Assembly: GCF_001050345.1 (NCBI RefSeq)
Contig: NZ_LFMW01000001.1
Coordinates: forward strand, 558,001 to 622,000
Reading direction: 5' to 3'
DNA length: 64,000 nt
From: Pseudomonas fildesensis
GTDB lineage: Bacteria > Pseudomonadota > Gammaproteobacteria > Pseudomonadales > Pseudomonadaceae
Part shown: piece after piece, positions 55,597 to 64,000 of the stretch
Position numbering within the stretch: position 1 is the stretch's first letter
How the letters are laid out: the number at the start of each line of letters is the position of its first letter
The notes under the pieces: model-generated
Database searches by the model: none
Seen by the model: the letters and a program-made list of their open reading frames with translations, nothing else
Told to the model about the DNA's origin: nothing
Made by a program: the position numbers and the translations under genes

Positions 55597-56972
55597 CACG
55601 CCACCTCGATGGCGGCCATCAGGCCGGTTTCCATGTGGTCTATCACGTGGCAGTGGAACATCCATACCCCCGGGTTATCCGCCACCAGCGCCACGCGGGC
55701 GCGTTCGTTCTTGCCCAGCAGGTAGGTGTCGGTGAAGTACGGGATCACCTTGTGGCGGTTCGAGGCGATCACCTTGAAGCTCATGCCGTGCAGGTGGATC
55801 GGGTGCTGGTACTGGGTCATGTTCTTCAATTCGAAAATATAGCTTTTACCTTTCTCGAGCCTGGCAATCGGGCGGTCGGCGCAGGTCTTGTCGGTGATGT
55901 CCCAGGCCTTACCGTTGATCTGCCACAGGCTCGGTGGCTTGCCATCATCCACCGACACTGAGCCGACCCATTCGAAATTGAAGTTGAGTTTTTCGGCATT
56001 CGCCAGGTCGGGCTCGCTGATCGGGTTGGCGGGCAACGCGGGCGGCCATTCGGTGGGCGTGTCGGTGTTGGCGACTGAACGGAACGTACCCAGGCGCACA
56101 GGGCCGTTGCGGATCGACAGCTCCTCTCCCGCCGGCGGTGCCTTGATCGCCAGGCAAATGCGCATGCCGGGGCCCAGCCAGTATTCCTTGCCCAGGGGGC
56201 GCGGCTCGACGGGGTTGCCATCCAGCGCATAGATCTGCGCTTCGACGTCGGGAATGTTGATGCGATAGGTCAGGGTGTTGTCGAGGTTGAGCAGGCGCAC
56301 GCGGGTGATCTGCCCAGCGGGCAAGTCGATCACCGCCTGGGACACACCATTGATCGTCGACAGCCGCCCAGCGGTCCCGCCACGCGCCGCTTCACGCGCA
56401 ATGCTGAAGGCAACAAAGGCACCCTCTTCGTCCACGTGCCAGCTTTTCAGGCTGAGGGTGCGTTCGTGCTTGAAGCCGGTGGGTTCGCGCTCTTCGATGA
56501 TCAGCGGGCCGACCAGGCCACGGCCGAGTTCTTCGCTGCTGTTCACATGGGGGTGATACCAGTAGCTGCCGGCGTCCGGCACACGGAATTTGTAGTCGAA
56601 GTATTCGCCGGGCAATACCGGCAATTGCGAGACGTAGGGCACGCCGTCCATTTCCAGCGGCAGGCGGATGCCATGCCAGTGGATGGTGGTCGCGACCGGC
56701 AGGTGGTTGATAAACCGCACCCGCAGCCACTCACCCTGGCGCACACGCAACTCGGTGCCCGGCGCAGACGGGCCGAACGCCCAGGCTTGGGTCTTGTGCC
56801 CCGGCACCAACTCCACGTCCAAGGGCGCTGCGATCAACTCGTAATCGTGACCTGCCTCAGACTCGGCGACTTTCCCCAGCCAGTAGCGGTAGGCGCCACC
56901 GGCACCGACGCCCACTACGGCCAGGCCTGCAAGACCACCCAGGATTTGTCGACGGGAAAAGGATCGGGACAC
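55596..56972 (-). CDS. Tat-exported multicopper oxidase
   Basis: The 458-aa protein has a twin-arginine signal (SRRQILGGLAGLAVVG) and all four copper-binding segments: HWHG, WYHPH, HPIHLHG and HCHVIDHMETGLM, the last with the type 1 Cys and Met ligand. It is a periplasmic oxidase that reduces oxygen to water; copper detoxification, metal or phenol oxidation are possible. The GTG at 56972 was chosen for its GAGG site and correct leader length. It overlaps tadA by one base. Confidence 0.85.
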   Translation of the reverse strand: MSRSFSRRQILGGLAGLAVVGVGAGGAYRYWLGKVAESEAGHDYELIAAPLDVELVPGHKTQAWAFGPSAPGTELRVRQGEWLRVRFINHLPVATTIHWHGIRLPLEMDGVPYVSQLPVLPGEYFDYKFRVPDAGSYWYHPHVNSSEELGRGLVGPLIIEEREPTGFKHERTLSLKSWHVDEEGAFVAFSIAREAARGGTAGRLSTINGVSQAVIDLPAGQITRVRLLNLDNTLTYRINIPDVEAQIYALDGNPVEPRPLGKEYWLGPGMRICLAIKAPPAGEELSIRNGPVRLGTFRSVANTDTPTEWPPALPANPISEPDLANAEKLNFNFEWVGSVSVDDGKPPSLWQINGKAWDITDKTCADRPIARLEKGKSYIFELKNMTQYQHPIHLHGMSFKVIASNRHKVIPYFTDTYLLGKNERARVALVADNPGVWMFHCHVIDHMETGLMAAIEVA

Positions 56973-57075
56973 AACAACCTCACGTATCTGCCGCAGGCCA
57001 GGGGCCCGCAAAGGGCAGATACGATACACCCGCGAGGGCTAAACAGTAAGGCTTCGCATTGCCGCAGTCGGTGGT

Positions 57076-57819
57076 TCAGGCCTTGGCAGCCGCCAGAATC
57101 AGCGCTTTCATTTCGGCGACCGCGCCTTTGAAACCGACAAACAGCGCGTGAGCCACCAGCGCATGGCCGATGTTCAGTTCGTTGATGCCCTTGATCGCGG
57201 CCACGGCTTCGACGTTGTGGTAGTGCAGACCGTGGCCGGCGTTGACGATCAGGCCTTCTTTAAGGCCGCAGTTAACGCCGTCGATGATGCGCTGCAGTTC
57301 GTCAGCGACTTCGGTTGGCGTGGTGGCATCGGCGTAACGGCCTGTGTGCAGTTCGATGGCCGGCGCGCCGACACGGCGGGAGGCTTCGATCTGGCGCTCG
57401 TCGGCGTCGATAAACAACGAGACTTCGCTGCCGATCTGCGACAGGCGCTCCACGGCCGCCTTGATCCGCGCTTCCTGGCCGGCCACGTCGAGGCCGCCTT
57501 CGGTGGTCAATTCCTGGCGGGTCTCGGGGACCAGGCAGATGTGCGCCGGGCGGATGCGCTCGGCGAACGCCATCATTTCTTCGGTGACGCCCATTTCGAA
57601 GTTCATGCGGGTTTGCAGCACGTCCTTGAGCAGCAGCACGTCGCGCTCCTGGATGTGGCGGCGGTCTTCACGCAGATGCACGGTGATGCCGTCGGCGCCT
57701 GCTTCTTCGGCGTCCAGCGCGGCCTTGACCGGGTCAGGGTAACGGGTGCCCCGGGCCTGGCGCAGGGTAGCGACGTGGTCGATGTTGACGCCAAGAAGAA
57801 TGCGATTGCTGGTGGTCAC
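57076..57819 (-). CDS. pdxJ: Pyridoxine 5'-phosphate synthase
   Basis: The 247-aa TIM-barrel enzyme has the PdxJ N-terminus [15 protein letters not shown] and motifs HLREDRRHI and [11 protein letters not shown]. It condenses 1-deoxyxylulose 5-phosphate with the PdxA product to form pyridoxine 5'-phosphate. It follows recO by 51 bp in the conserved rnc-era-recO-pdxJ order. Confidence 0.93.
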   Translation of the reverse strand: MTTSNRILLGVNIDHVATLRQARGTRYPDPVKAALDAEEAGADGITVHLREDRRHIQERDVLLLKDVLQTRMNFEMGVTEEMMAFAERIRPAHICLVPETRQELTTEGGLDVAGQEARIKAAVERLSQIGSEVSLFIDADERQIEASRRVGAPAIELHTGRYADATTPTEVADELQRIIDGVNCGLKEGLIVNAGHGLHYHNVEAVAAIKGINELNIGHALVAHALFVGFKGAVAEMKALILAAAKA

Positions 57820-57870
57820 GGAAGCGCTCCTGAAAAGGGAAAGAAACGGTGCACAGCATACACGGGGACG

Positions 57871-58560
57871 TCAGGGCTTTCGAAACAACTCGCGGCTGAC
57901 CAGCGGCCGTCCGCCCAAGTGCACGGCGAGGGCCTGGCGCATCAGACGCTTGGCGGCGGACAAGGCGCCTGGGGCCGTCCAGTCGGCTTCGCTCATGGCC
58001 AGCAACTCAGTGCCCTGGAACAGGCCCGGTTGCAGCAGGTAGACGCGCTCAAGACCGGCGTCCACTTGCAGGCGGTACATGCCATCGGCGGCGATGGGGT
58101 CGCCGTGCACGTCGTTGCTCAGTTCGAAGCCGTAGCCAAGGTCGTCGAGCAGGCGCCATTCGAAGGCACGCAACAGCGGCTCCAGCGGGCGGCCTTCGGC
58201 CAGGGCCAACAAGGTGGCGGCGTAGTGATCGAACACCGCAGGGTGCGGGTCTTCGGCGGGCAGCAGGCGAATCAGCAGTTCATTGAGGTAGAGGCCGCTG
58301 AACAGCGCCTCGCCGTTGAGCCAGGCGGAGGTGCCGACGCTTTCCATGCGCCCGACGTTCTTCAATTCGCCCTTGCCACGAAACTCCACATCCAGGGCCA
58401 CGAACGGCCGCGCCAGTGTGCCCGCCTTACCCCGTGCGCTGCGCAATACCGCACGCAGGCGGCCTTGGGGCGTGAGGAAGTCGACCAGGGCGCTGGTCTC
58501 GCGGTAGGCGCGGCTGTGCAGGACGTAGGCGAGTTGGCTGGGGGGCGGGGATTGGGACAT
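57871..58560 (-). CDS. recO: DNA repair protein RecO
   Basis: The 229-aa protein has the RecO OB-fold N-terminus ([25 protein letters not shown]) and helical C-terminal domain. It loads RecA onto SSB-coated DNA with RecR/RecF. A REPIN separates it from era, unlike the tight packing of rnc-era. Confidence 0.92.
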   Translation of the reverse strand: MSQSPPPSQLAYVLHSRAYRETSALVDFLTPQGRLRAVLRSARGKAGTLARPFVALDVEFRGKGELKNVGRMESVGTSAWLNGEALFSGLYLNELLIRLLPAEDPHPAVFDHYAATLLALAEGRPLEPLLRAFEWRLLDDLGYGFELSNDVHGDPIAADGMYRLQVDAGLERVYLLQPGLFQGTELLAMSEADWTAPGALSAAKRLMRQALAVHLGGRPLVSRELFRKP

Positions 58561-58596
58561 GAGACGGGGAATCTCTAAAAAAAGAAGACCGCTTTT

Positions 58597-58723
58597 GTGG
58601 CGAGGGAGCTTGGTCCTGCTGGGCTGCGAAGCAGCCCTATACCTGCCACCGAGCTACATCTAAAAACTCAGTGGCCTTTTTGGGGCCGCTTTGCGGCCCA
58701 GCGGGAGCAAGCTCCCTCGCCAC
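58597..58723. repeat. REPIN, GTGGCGAG family
   Basis: GTGGCGAGGGAGCTTG at 58597 and its inverted copy ending at 58723, with inner GGGCTGCGAAGCAGCCC and GGGGCCGCTTTGCGGCCC hairpins. It sits between era and recO. Confidence 0.85.
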
Positions 58724-58752
58724 AACAAGCCCGCCAACCATCAAGCGGTTGC

Positions 58753-59655
58753 TTACATGTCGCCGTAACCCAGGGAGCGCAACGCGCGCTCATCATCGGA
58801 CCAGCCACCCTTCACCTTCACCCACAGGTTGAGCATGATCTTGGAGTCGAACAGCAACTCCATGTCCTTGCGCGCTTCGGTGCCGATGCGCTTGATGCGT
58901 TCGCCCTTGTCGCCAATGATGATTTTCTTCTGGCCGTCACGTTCAACGAGGATCAAGGCGTGAATGTGCAAGGTCTTGCCCTGCTGCTTGAACTCTTCGA
59001 TTTCGACGGTGATCTGGTACGGCAGCTCGGCGCCCATCTGGCGCATGATTTTCTCGCGTACCAGTTCGGCGGCGAGGAAACGGCTGCTGCGGTCGGTGAT
59101 CTGGTCTTCCGGGAAGAAGTGCTCGTTCTCCGGCAGGTAGCCGGCGATCACGCGCTCCAGGGCTTCGAGGTTATGACCGTGCTGGGCCGAGATCGGCATG
59201 ATCTGGGCGTTCGGCAGTTGTTCCTGCAGCCAGCTCAGGTGTGGCATCAGCTCGGCTTTGTCTTCGATACGGTCGGTTTTGTTCAGGGCGACGATCAACG
59301 GGCCGGTGACGTACTGCACGCGCTCGAGGACCATCTGGTCTTCGTCGGTCCACTTGGTGCGGTCAACCACGAAAATCACCACGTCGACGTCTTTCAACGC
59401 GGCCGAAGCAGTCTTGTTCATGTAGCGGTTGAGGGCTTTTTCGCCGCCTTTGTGCATGCCTGGGGTGTCAACGTAGACAGCTTGCACGGTGCCTTCGGTC
59501 TTGATGCCCAGCATGTTGTGGCGGGTGGTCTGCGGCTTGCGCGAGGTGATCGCGAGCTTCTGCCCAAGGATGTGGTTCAGCAGCGTGGACTTGCCCACGT
59601 TGGGACGGCCGACGATGGCAACATAGCCACAGCGTGTTGCGGTTGAATCAGTCAT
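58753..59655 (-). CDS. era: Ribosome-assembly GTPase Era
   Basis: The 300-aa protein has G-motifs GRPNVGKS (16-23), DTPG, and NKTD, and a C-terminal KH RNA-binding domain. It binds 16S rRNA during 30S maturation. The ATG at 59655 overlaps the rnc 3' end by 8 bp, so it is coupled to rnc. Confidence 0.95.
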   Translation of the reverse strand: MTDSTATRCGYVAIVGRPNVGKSTLLNHILGQKLAITSRKPQTTRHNMLGIKTEGTVQAVYVDTPGMHKGGEKALNRYMNKTASAALKDVDVVIFVVDRTKWTDEDQMVLERVQYVTGPLIVALNKTDRIEDKAELMPHLSWLQEQLPNAQIMPISAQHGHNLEALERVIAGYLPENEHFFPEDQITDRSSRFLAAELVREKIMRQMGAELPYQITVEIEEFKQQGKTLHIHALILVERDGQKKIIIGDKGERIKRIGTEARKDMELLFDSKIMLNLWVKVKGGWSDDERALRSLGYGDM

Positions 59656-60337
59656 GGCCATTCTCCACGCCCAGGGCAATCAGTGCTGCAGCGGCCGCTA
59701 CCTGTTCGGCAATACGACGGCTCACACCCTGACCTCGGCTTTTTTCATTCAGTAAGGTGATTTCACATTCCACGAAAAATACGCGGCAATGGGGCTCACC
59801 CTGGATATCCACCACTTCGTAGCGTGGCAGTTCGCACCCACGGGACTGCAGGAATTCCTGCAGGCGGGTCTTTGGATCTTTGTTGGTGTCGACCAGGGTC
59901 AGGCTTTCGATTTCCGAAGTCAGCCAGGCGGTAACACGCGCCTTGGCCGCTTCCATGCCTGCATCGAGGTAGATCGCACCGATCAGCGCTTCAAGGGCAT
60001 CGGCCAGGATCGACTCGCGACGGAAACCGCCGCTCTTCAATTCACCGGAACCCAGGCGCAGGTACTCGCCCAGGCCAAAACCACGGGCCAGCACGGCCAG
60101 GGTCTCGCCTTTTACCAGGCGGGCACGCAAGCGCGACAGCTGGCCTTCACGAGCAAGCGGGAAACGCTCGAACAGCGCCTCACCGGCGACGAAATTGAGG
60201 ATGGCATCCCCGAGGAATTCCAGGCGTTCGTTGTTACGCCCGGCAAAGCTGCGGTGTGTGAGGGCAAGGATCATCAACTCCTGATCCTTGAAGGTGTAGC
60301 CGAGCAGGCTTTCGAGACGACTCAGAGAAACGGTCAC
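59648..60337 (-). CDS. rnc: Ribonuclease III
   Basis: The 229-aa enzyme has the RNase III signature ([14 protein letters not shown]) and a C-terminal double-stranded RNA-binding domain. It cleaves structured RNAs, including rRNA precursors. It overlaps era by 8 bp. A 20-bp palindrome lies upstream, between lepB and rnc. Confidence 0.95.
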   Translation of the reverse strand: MTVSLSRLESLLGYTFKDQELMILALTHRSFAGRNNERLEFLGDAILNFVAGEALFERFPLAREGQLSRLRARLVKGETLAVLARGFGLGEYLRLGSGELKSGGFRRESILADALEALIGAIYLDAGMEAAKARVTAWLTSEIESLTLVDTNKDPKTRLQEFLQSRGCELPRYEVVDIQGEPHCRVFFVECEITLLNEKSRGQGVSRRIAEQVAAAAALIALGVENGHD

Positions 60338-60472
60338 GGTTTATCCATACCTAGTTGATGCATATCTAGTGGGTGGCACCGGCGGCCATCGACAATTGAC
60401 GCAGTGTTCAAATTCAAATCCTGTTTGGTGCTGCATGAGGCCGGAATTTGTCCAGACCCCAGAAAAGCATTC

Positions 60473-60492
60473 GGCGCTGTGATCACAGCGCC
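60473..60492. terminator. 20-bp palindrome between lepB and rnc
   Basis: GGCGCTGTGATCACAGCGCC is perfectly self-complementary and lies 7 bp after the lepB stop. There is no clear U-run, so it may be an attenuator or an RNA-processing site that separates lepA-lepB from rnc-era. Confidence 0.6.
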
Positions 60493-60499
60493 GCTTGTA

Positions 60500-61354
60500 T
60501 TACTTGATCAGCCCGACCCGCGAGAAGTTCGGCAGGTGGCTGAGTTTGGGTTCCGGCCAGCTCATCCAGACCGCAAAGGCCTTGCCGACGATATTCTGGT
60601 CGGGGACCATGCCCAGCAGGTCCTTGGGAATGTTGGGATCATCCCAGTAGCGGCTGTCATTGGAGTTGTCACGGTTGTCGCCCATCATGAAATAGTGCCC
60701 GGCCGGCACTTTCCACTCGCCATCTGGCGTCGCGCGGTAGCGGCTCATTTCCTTGCGGATTTCGTGCTCTACCGTACCGAGTTTTTCCTGGTACAGCTCG
60801 GCGCTGCCCAAGGTGTTTGGCTCGGCACCGATCAGTTTCTCCGCCACCGATTCGCCATTGACGAACAGGCGTTTGTCGCTGGTGTAACGGATCACATCGC
60901 CCGGCAAGCCGACTACACGCTTGATGTAGTTGACGTTCGGGTCACTCGGGTAGCGGAACACCATCACATCGCCGCGCTGCGGGTCACCGATCTCGATGAC
61001 CTTCTTGTCGATCACCGGCAGGCGGATCCCGTAGGAAAACTTGTTCACCAGGATGAAGTCGCCCACGTCCAGGGTAGGTTTCATCGACCCCGAAGGGATC
61101 TGAAACGGCTCCACCAGGAACGAACGCAGCACCAGCACGATGAACAACACCGGGAAGAACGACTTGCCATATTCAACCAGCAAAGGCTCTTTGTTCAGCT
61201 TCTCGATTACCACGCCGTCGGGCTGGCTGACGCTGCCCTGATAGGACGCGATAGCCGCCCGCCGACGCGGGGCGAAGAACACCAGATCGAGCAACGCCAG
61301 GAGACCGCAAACGGCAACGGCGATGACCAGCAACAGCGGGAAATTTAGCGACAT
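60500..61354 (-). CDS. lepB: Signal peptidase I
   Basis: The 284-aa inner-membrane protease has two N-terminal membrane segments and the Ser-Lys dyad Ser90 (PSGSMKPTL) and Lys145 (YIKRVVGLPGD), with the GDNRDNSNDSR motif later. It removes signal peptides from exported proteins, including the pilins here. It starts 5 bp after lepA. Confidence 0.95.
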   Translation of the reverse strand: MSLNFPLLLVIAVAVCGLLALLDLVFFAPRRRAAIASYQGSVSQPDGVVIEKLNKEPLLVEYGKSFFPVLFIVLVLRSFLVEPFQIPSGSMKPTLDVGDFILVNKFSYGIRLPVIDKKVIEIGDPQRGDVMVFRYPSDPNVNYIKRVVGLPGDVIRYTSDKRLFVNGESVAEKLIGAEPNTLGSAELYQEKLGTVEHEIRKEMSRYRATPDGEWKVPAGHYFMMGDNRDNSNDSRYWDDPNIPKDLLGMVPDQNIVGKAFAVWMSWPEPKLSHLPNFSRVGLIK

Positions 61355-61359
61355 AGGAC

Positions 61360-63159
61360 CTAACTATCCAACCTGAGCACCGCAAGGAAGGCTTCTTGTG
61401 GAATTTCCACGTTACCCACTTGCTTCATGCGTTTTTTACCGGCCTTTTGCTTCTCAAGCAGCTTGCGCTTACGGCTCACGTCGCCACCGTAGCATTTGGC
61501 CAGTACGTTCTTTCTGAGAGCCTTGACGGAGGTCCGTGCAATGATCTGCCCGCCAATGGCGGCCTGGATCGCGACGTCGAACATCTGGCGCGGAATCAGT
61601 TCTTTCATCTTCTCGGTCAACTGGCGACCTTTGTAGTGCGCGTTTTCCTTGTGCACGATCAGTGCAAGCGCATCCACCTTGTCACCGTTGATCAGCACAT
61701 CCAGTTTCACCAGATTAGCCGATTGATAACGGTCGAAATGGTAATCCAGCGAAGCATAGCCGCGACTGGTGGATTTGAGACGGTCAAAGAAGTCCAGGAC
61801 CACTTCGTTCATCGGCAAATCGTAGGTCACTTGCACCTGGGTACCGAGGAACAACATGTCGTGCTGTACGCCACGTTTTTCGATACACAGGGTAATGACG
61901 TTGCCCAGGTGTTCCTGCGGCACAAGAATATTGGCGCGCACGATCGGTTCGCGCATGTCTTCGATGGAAGACAGGTCTGGAAGCTTGGACGGGTTGTCGA
62001 CGTAAATCGTTTCACCGGTTTTCAGCAACAGCTCGAAAATAACCGTGGGGGCGGTGGTGATCAGGTCCAGGTCGTATTCGCGCTCAAGGCGCTCCTGGAT
62101 GATCTCCATGTGCAGCATGCCGAGGAAGCCGCAACGGAAGCCGAAGCCCAGGGCGTCGGAGCTTTCCGGGGTGTACTGCAACGACGAATCGTTGAGGGTC
62201 AGCTTCTGCAGGGCTTCGCGGAAGTCTTCGAAGTCATCGGAGCTGACCGGGAACAGACCGGCGTATACCTGCGGCTGGATGCGTTTGAAGCCCGGCAGCA
62301 CGTCGACGTCAGGGGTGGAGCTCAAGGTCAGGGTGTCACCTACCGGTGCACCGTGAATGTCCTTGATACCGGCGATGATGAAGCCTACTTCACCGGCTTT
62401 GAGGTCAACGGTGGCTGTGTGTTTCGGGTTGAATACACCGACGCTGTCCACCAGGTGGATCTTACCGGTGGATTTGACCAGGATCTTGTCGCCCTTTTTC
62501 ACACGGCCGTGGCGCACGCGTACCAGGGAAACAACACCCAGGTAGTTGTCGAACCAGGAGTCGATGATCAACGCTTGCAGCGGATCTTCGTAATTGCCGG
62601 TAGGCGCAGGAATGGTCTTGACCAGGCGCTCGAGTACTTCGTCAACGCCCAGGCCGGTCTTGGCGCTGCACTCGACGGCGTCGGTGGCGTCAATGCCGAT
62701 GATTTTTTCGATTTCTTCTTTCACACGGTCCGGATCGGCCTGTGGCAGGTCGATCTTGTTCAGCACCGGCATGACTTCCAGGCCTTGCTCGATGGCGGTG
62801 TAGCAGTTGGCTACTGACTGGGCTTCAACGCCCTGCCCCGCATCCACCACCAGCAGCGCGCCTTCGCAGGCCGCCAGGGAACGGCTGACTTCATAGGTGA
62901 AGTCGACGTGGCCCGGGGTGTCAATGAAGTTCAACTGGTACTTGATACCGTCTTTGGCGGTGTAGTACAGGGTAACGCTGTGGGCCTTGATGGTGATCCC
63001 GCGCTCGCGTTCGAGGTCCATGGAGTCCAGTACCTGGGCTTCCATTTCACGCTCGGCAAGGCCGCCGCACATCTGGATGAATCGATCGGCCAGCGTCGAC
63101 TTACCATGGTCAATGTGGGCGATGATGGAGAAATTGCGGATATGACTCAAATCACTCAC
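61360..63159 (-). CDS. lepA: Elongation factor 4 (LepA)
   Basis: The 599-aa GTPase has [13 protein letters not shown] (G1), DTPGHVDF (G3), NKIDLP (G4) and the LepA-specific C-terminal domain. It acts on ribosomes during initiation or stalled translocation. It heads lepA-lepB; in P. aeruginosa PAO1 it follows mucD, which is not here. Confidence 0.95.
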   Translation of the reverse strand: MSDLSHIRNFSIIAHIDHGKSTLADRFIQMCGGLAEREMEAQVLDSMDLERERGITIKAHSVTLYYTAKDGIKYQLNFIDTPGHVDFTYEVSRSLAACEGALLVVDAGQGVEAQSVANCYTAIEQGLEVMPVLNKIDLPQADPDRVKEEIEKIIGIDATDAVECSAKTGLGVDEVLERLVKTIPAPTGNYEDPLQALIIDSWFDNYLGVVSLVRVRHGRVKKGDKILVKSTGKIHLVDSVGVFNPKHTATVDLKAGEVGFIIAGIKDIHGAPVGDTLTLSSTPDVDVLPGFKRIQPQVYAGLFPVSSDDFEDFREALQKLTLNDSSLQYTPESSDALGFGFRCGFLGMLHMEIIQERLEREYDLDLITTAPTVIFELLLKTGETIYVDNPSKLPDLSSIEDMREPIVRANILVPQEHLGNVITLCIEKRGVQHDMLFLGTQVQVTYDLPMNEVVLDFFDRLKSTSRGYASLDYHFDRYQSANLVKLDVLINGDKVDALALIVHKENAHYKGRQLTEKMKELIPRQMFDVAIQAAIGGQIIARTSVKALRKNVLAKCYGGDVSRKRKLLEKQKAGKKRMKQVGNVEIPQEAFLAVLRLDS

Positions 63160-63259
63160 GGATCAACACTCAAAAAGGCTGCAGGCAGATTGCCCGCTGA
63201 AAAATAGCCGGGAATTGTACCTGATGCTCGGGCCAGACGTCATCTTTGCTGACCAGAAC

Positions 63260-63295
63260 AAAAATGCCCCGATCTCTCGACCGGGGCATTTTTTG
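63260..63295. terminator. Intrinsic terminator after lptG
   Basis: AATGCCCCG and CGGGGCATT form a strong stem flanked by A-runs and T-runs on both sides (AAAAATG / CATTTTTT). It terminates lptG and separates it from lepA. Confidence 0.9.
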
Positions 63296-63308
63296 TGCAT
63301 AAGCGCGG

Positions 63309-64000
63309 CTAACCGGCGCGGCGCAGCAACCAGAACCCGGCCAGGGCGCAGATGGCAGTCGGTACCAGCACCGCAAACAGCGGCGAGAAACCGAACACCA
63401 GGCTCGACGGGCCAAGCAGGTCCTGGGCGATGCGGAAGGTGAAACCCACCAGCACGCCGGTAAACACGCGCTGGCCGAGGGTCACGGAACGCAACGGACC
63501 GAAGATGAACGAGATAGCCATCAGCACCAGCGCGGCGGTGACCACCGGCTGCAACACCTTGACCCAAAATGCCAGCCAGTAACGGCCATTGTTCAGGCCT
63601 TGGTCCTTGAGGTAGTGGATATAGCTCCACAAACCGGAGATCGGCAGGCTTTCGGGGATCATCACCACCGTATTGAGCAGTTCCGGCTTCAGGGCGATGT
63701 CCCATTGCTCGGTCGGCACGTTGATGACTTCGGTGCTGGCCTTGGTGCCCTGGCCCACATTACGGAAGTAAGTGGTGGTGACCTCGGTCAGTTGCCATTG
63801 CTCGGCGCTGTATTGCGCGCGTTTGGCGAAACTGGACGACAACATGTGGCGTTCTTTATCGAACGTGTAGCGAGTGACGCCAATCAACAGCCCGCCCGGC
63901 TGCACGGCGTTGATGTGGATGAATTCATCCCCCTGACGGTGCCACAAGCCATGCTTGGCGCTCTGCGCATCGCCCGAACCCTGCGCCAGGGCGCGGTTGG
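63309..64000 (-). CDS. lptG: LPS export ABC transporter permease LptG, C-terminal part (runs off the right edge)
   Basis: About 230 C-terminal residues are present, with the periplasmic jelly-roll segment (INAVQPGGLLIGVTRYTFDKERHM) and three C-terminal membrane helices (FGPLRSVTLGQRVFTGVLVGFTFRIAQ). LptG pairs with LptF and LptB to extract LPS from the inner membrane. The rest lies beyond 64000. A terminator follows its stop. Confidence 0.85.
   Translation of the reverse strand, partial: NRALAQGSGDAQSAKHGLWHRQGDEFIHINAVQPGGLLIGVTRYTFDKERHMLSSSFAKRAQYSAEQWQLTEVTTTYFRNVGQGTKASTEVINVPTEQWDIALKPELLNTVVMIPESLPISGLWSYIHYLKDQGLNNGRYWLAFWVKVLQPVVTAALVLMAISFIFGPLRSVTLGQRVFTGVLVGFTFRIAQDLLGPSSLVFGFSPLFAVLVPTAICALAGFWLLRRAG

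Noticed and set aside
1..64000. CRISPR array, tRNA, rRNA or prophage
   Set aside because: No regularly spaced direct repeats, tRNA-like folds, rRNA or phage structural genes were seen; the repeats present are REP palindromes.

Overview
The window is high-GC gammaproteobacterial chromosome and reads as the Pseudomonas fluorescens group. The evidence is the lepA-lepB-rnc-era-recO-pdxJ block, the asrA-type lon followed by icp, cmoA-cmoB, a membrane glucose dehydrogenase, and many REP/REPIN palindromes of the GTGGCGAG and GTGGGAGG types. No rRNA, tRNA, CRISPR array or prophage was seen.

Layout. 1-66 is the start of a zinc-free ribosomal protein L31 gene behind a Zur-like box. 168-6933 holds a permease/nitrilase pair, a divergent LuxR regulator, an FMN-binding glutamate-synthase-like protein, two small proteins (ABM and cupin) and an OpgC-type acyltransferase. 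6991-23553 is an accessory block: two giant LRR proteins with C-terminal NEL-type E3 ubiquitin ligase domains (2160 and about 1647 aa), separated by a ProY-like permease, a 105-bp MITE with target duplications, and an unusual class A PBP-like protein. 23525-29255 is a complete CS1/cable-type (alternate chaperone-usher) pilus operon. 29653-31029 is an NfeR/NfeF-like metal-responsive repressor and ferric reductase. 31059-34247 has two small genes and a TonB receptor behind a second Zur-like box. 34836-39775 has gcd and a GGDEF/EAL protein.

39984-49363 is a probable eight-gene catabolic operon read leftwards: amidase, imidase-like deacetylase, MFS transporter, two SDR dehydrogenases, a small CGLCG protein, a CobW GTPase and a leaderless solute-binding-like protein. 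It faces a regulator with two GntR DNA-binding domains, and a duplicated 31-bp operator-like element lies between them. My working idea is catabolism of a cyclic imide or similar amide. 49466-54989 is a heat-shock-type promoter with lon, then icp, a YhhN protein, cmoA and cmoB. 55108-63159 is housekeeping: tadA with a multicopper oxidase, then pdxJ, recO, era, rnc, lepB and lepA. The right edge holds the C-terminal part of lptG, where mucD would be expected from the P. aeruginosa PAO1 order.

The most interesting signals are the NEL/PBP block, the tandem-GntR regulator with its matched duplicated operator, the orphan CobW/binding-protein trio, the IS4-like MITE, and the shared Zur-like box on two distant genes.
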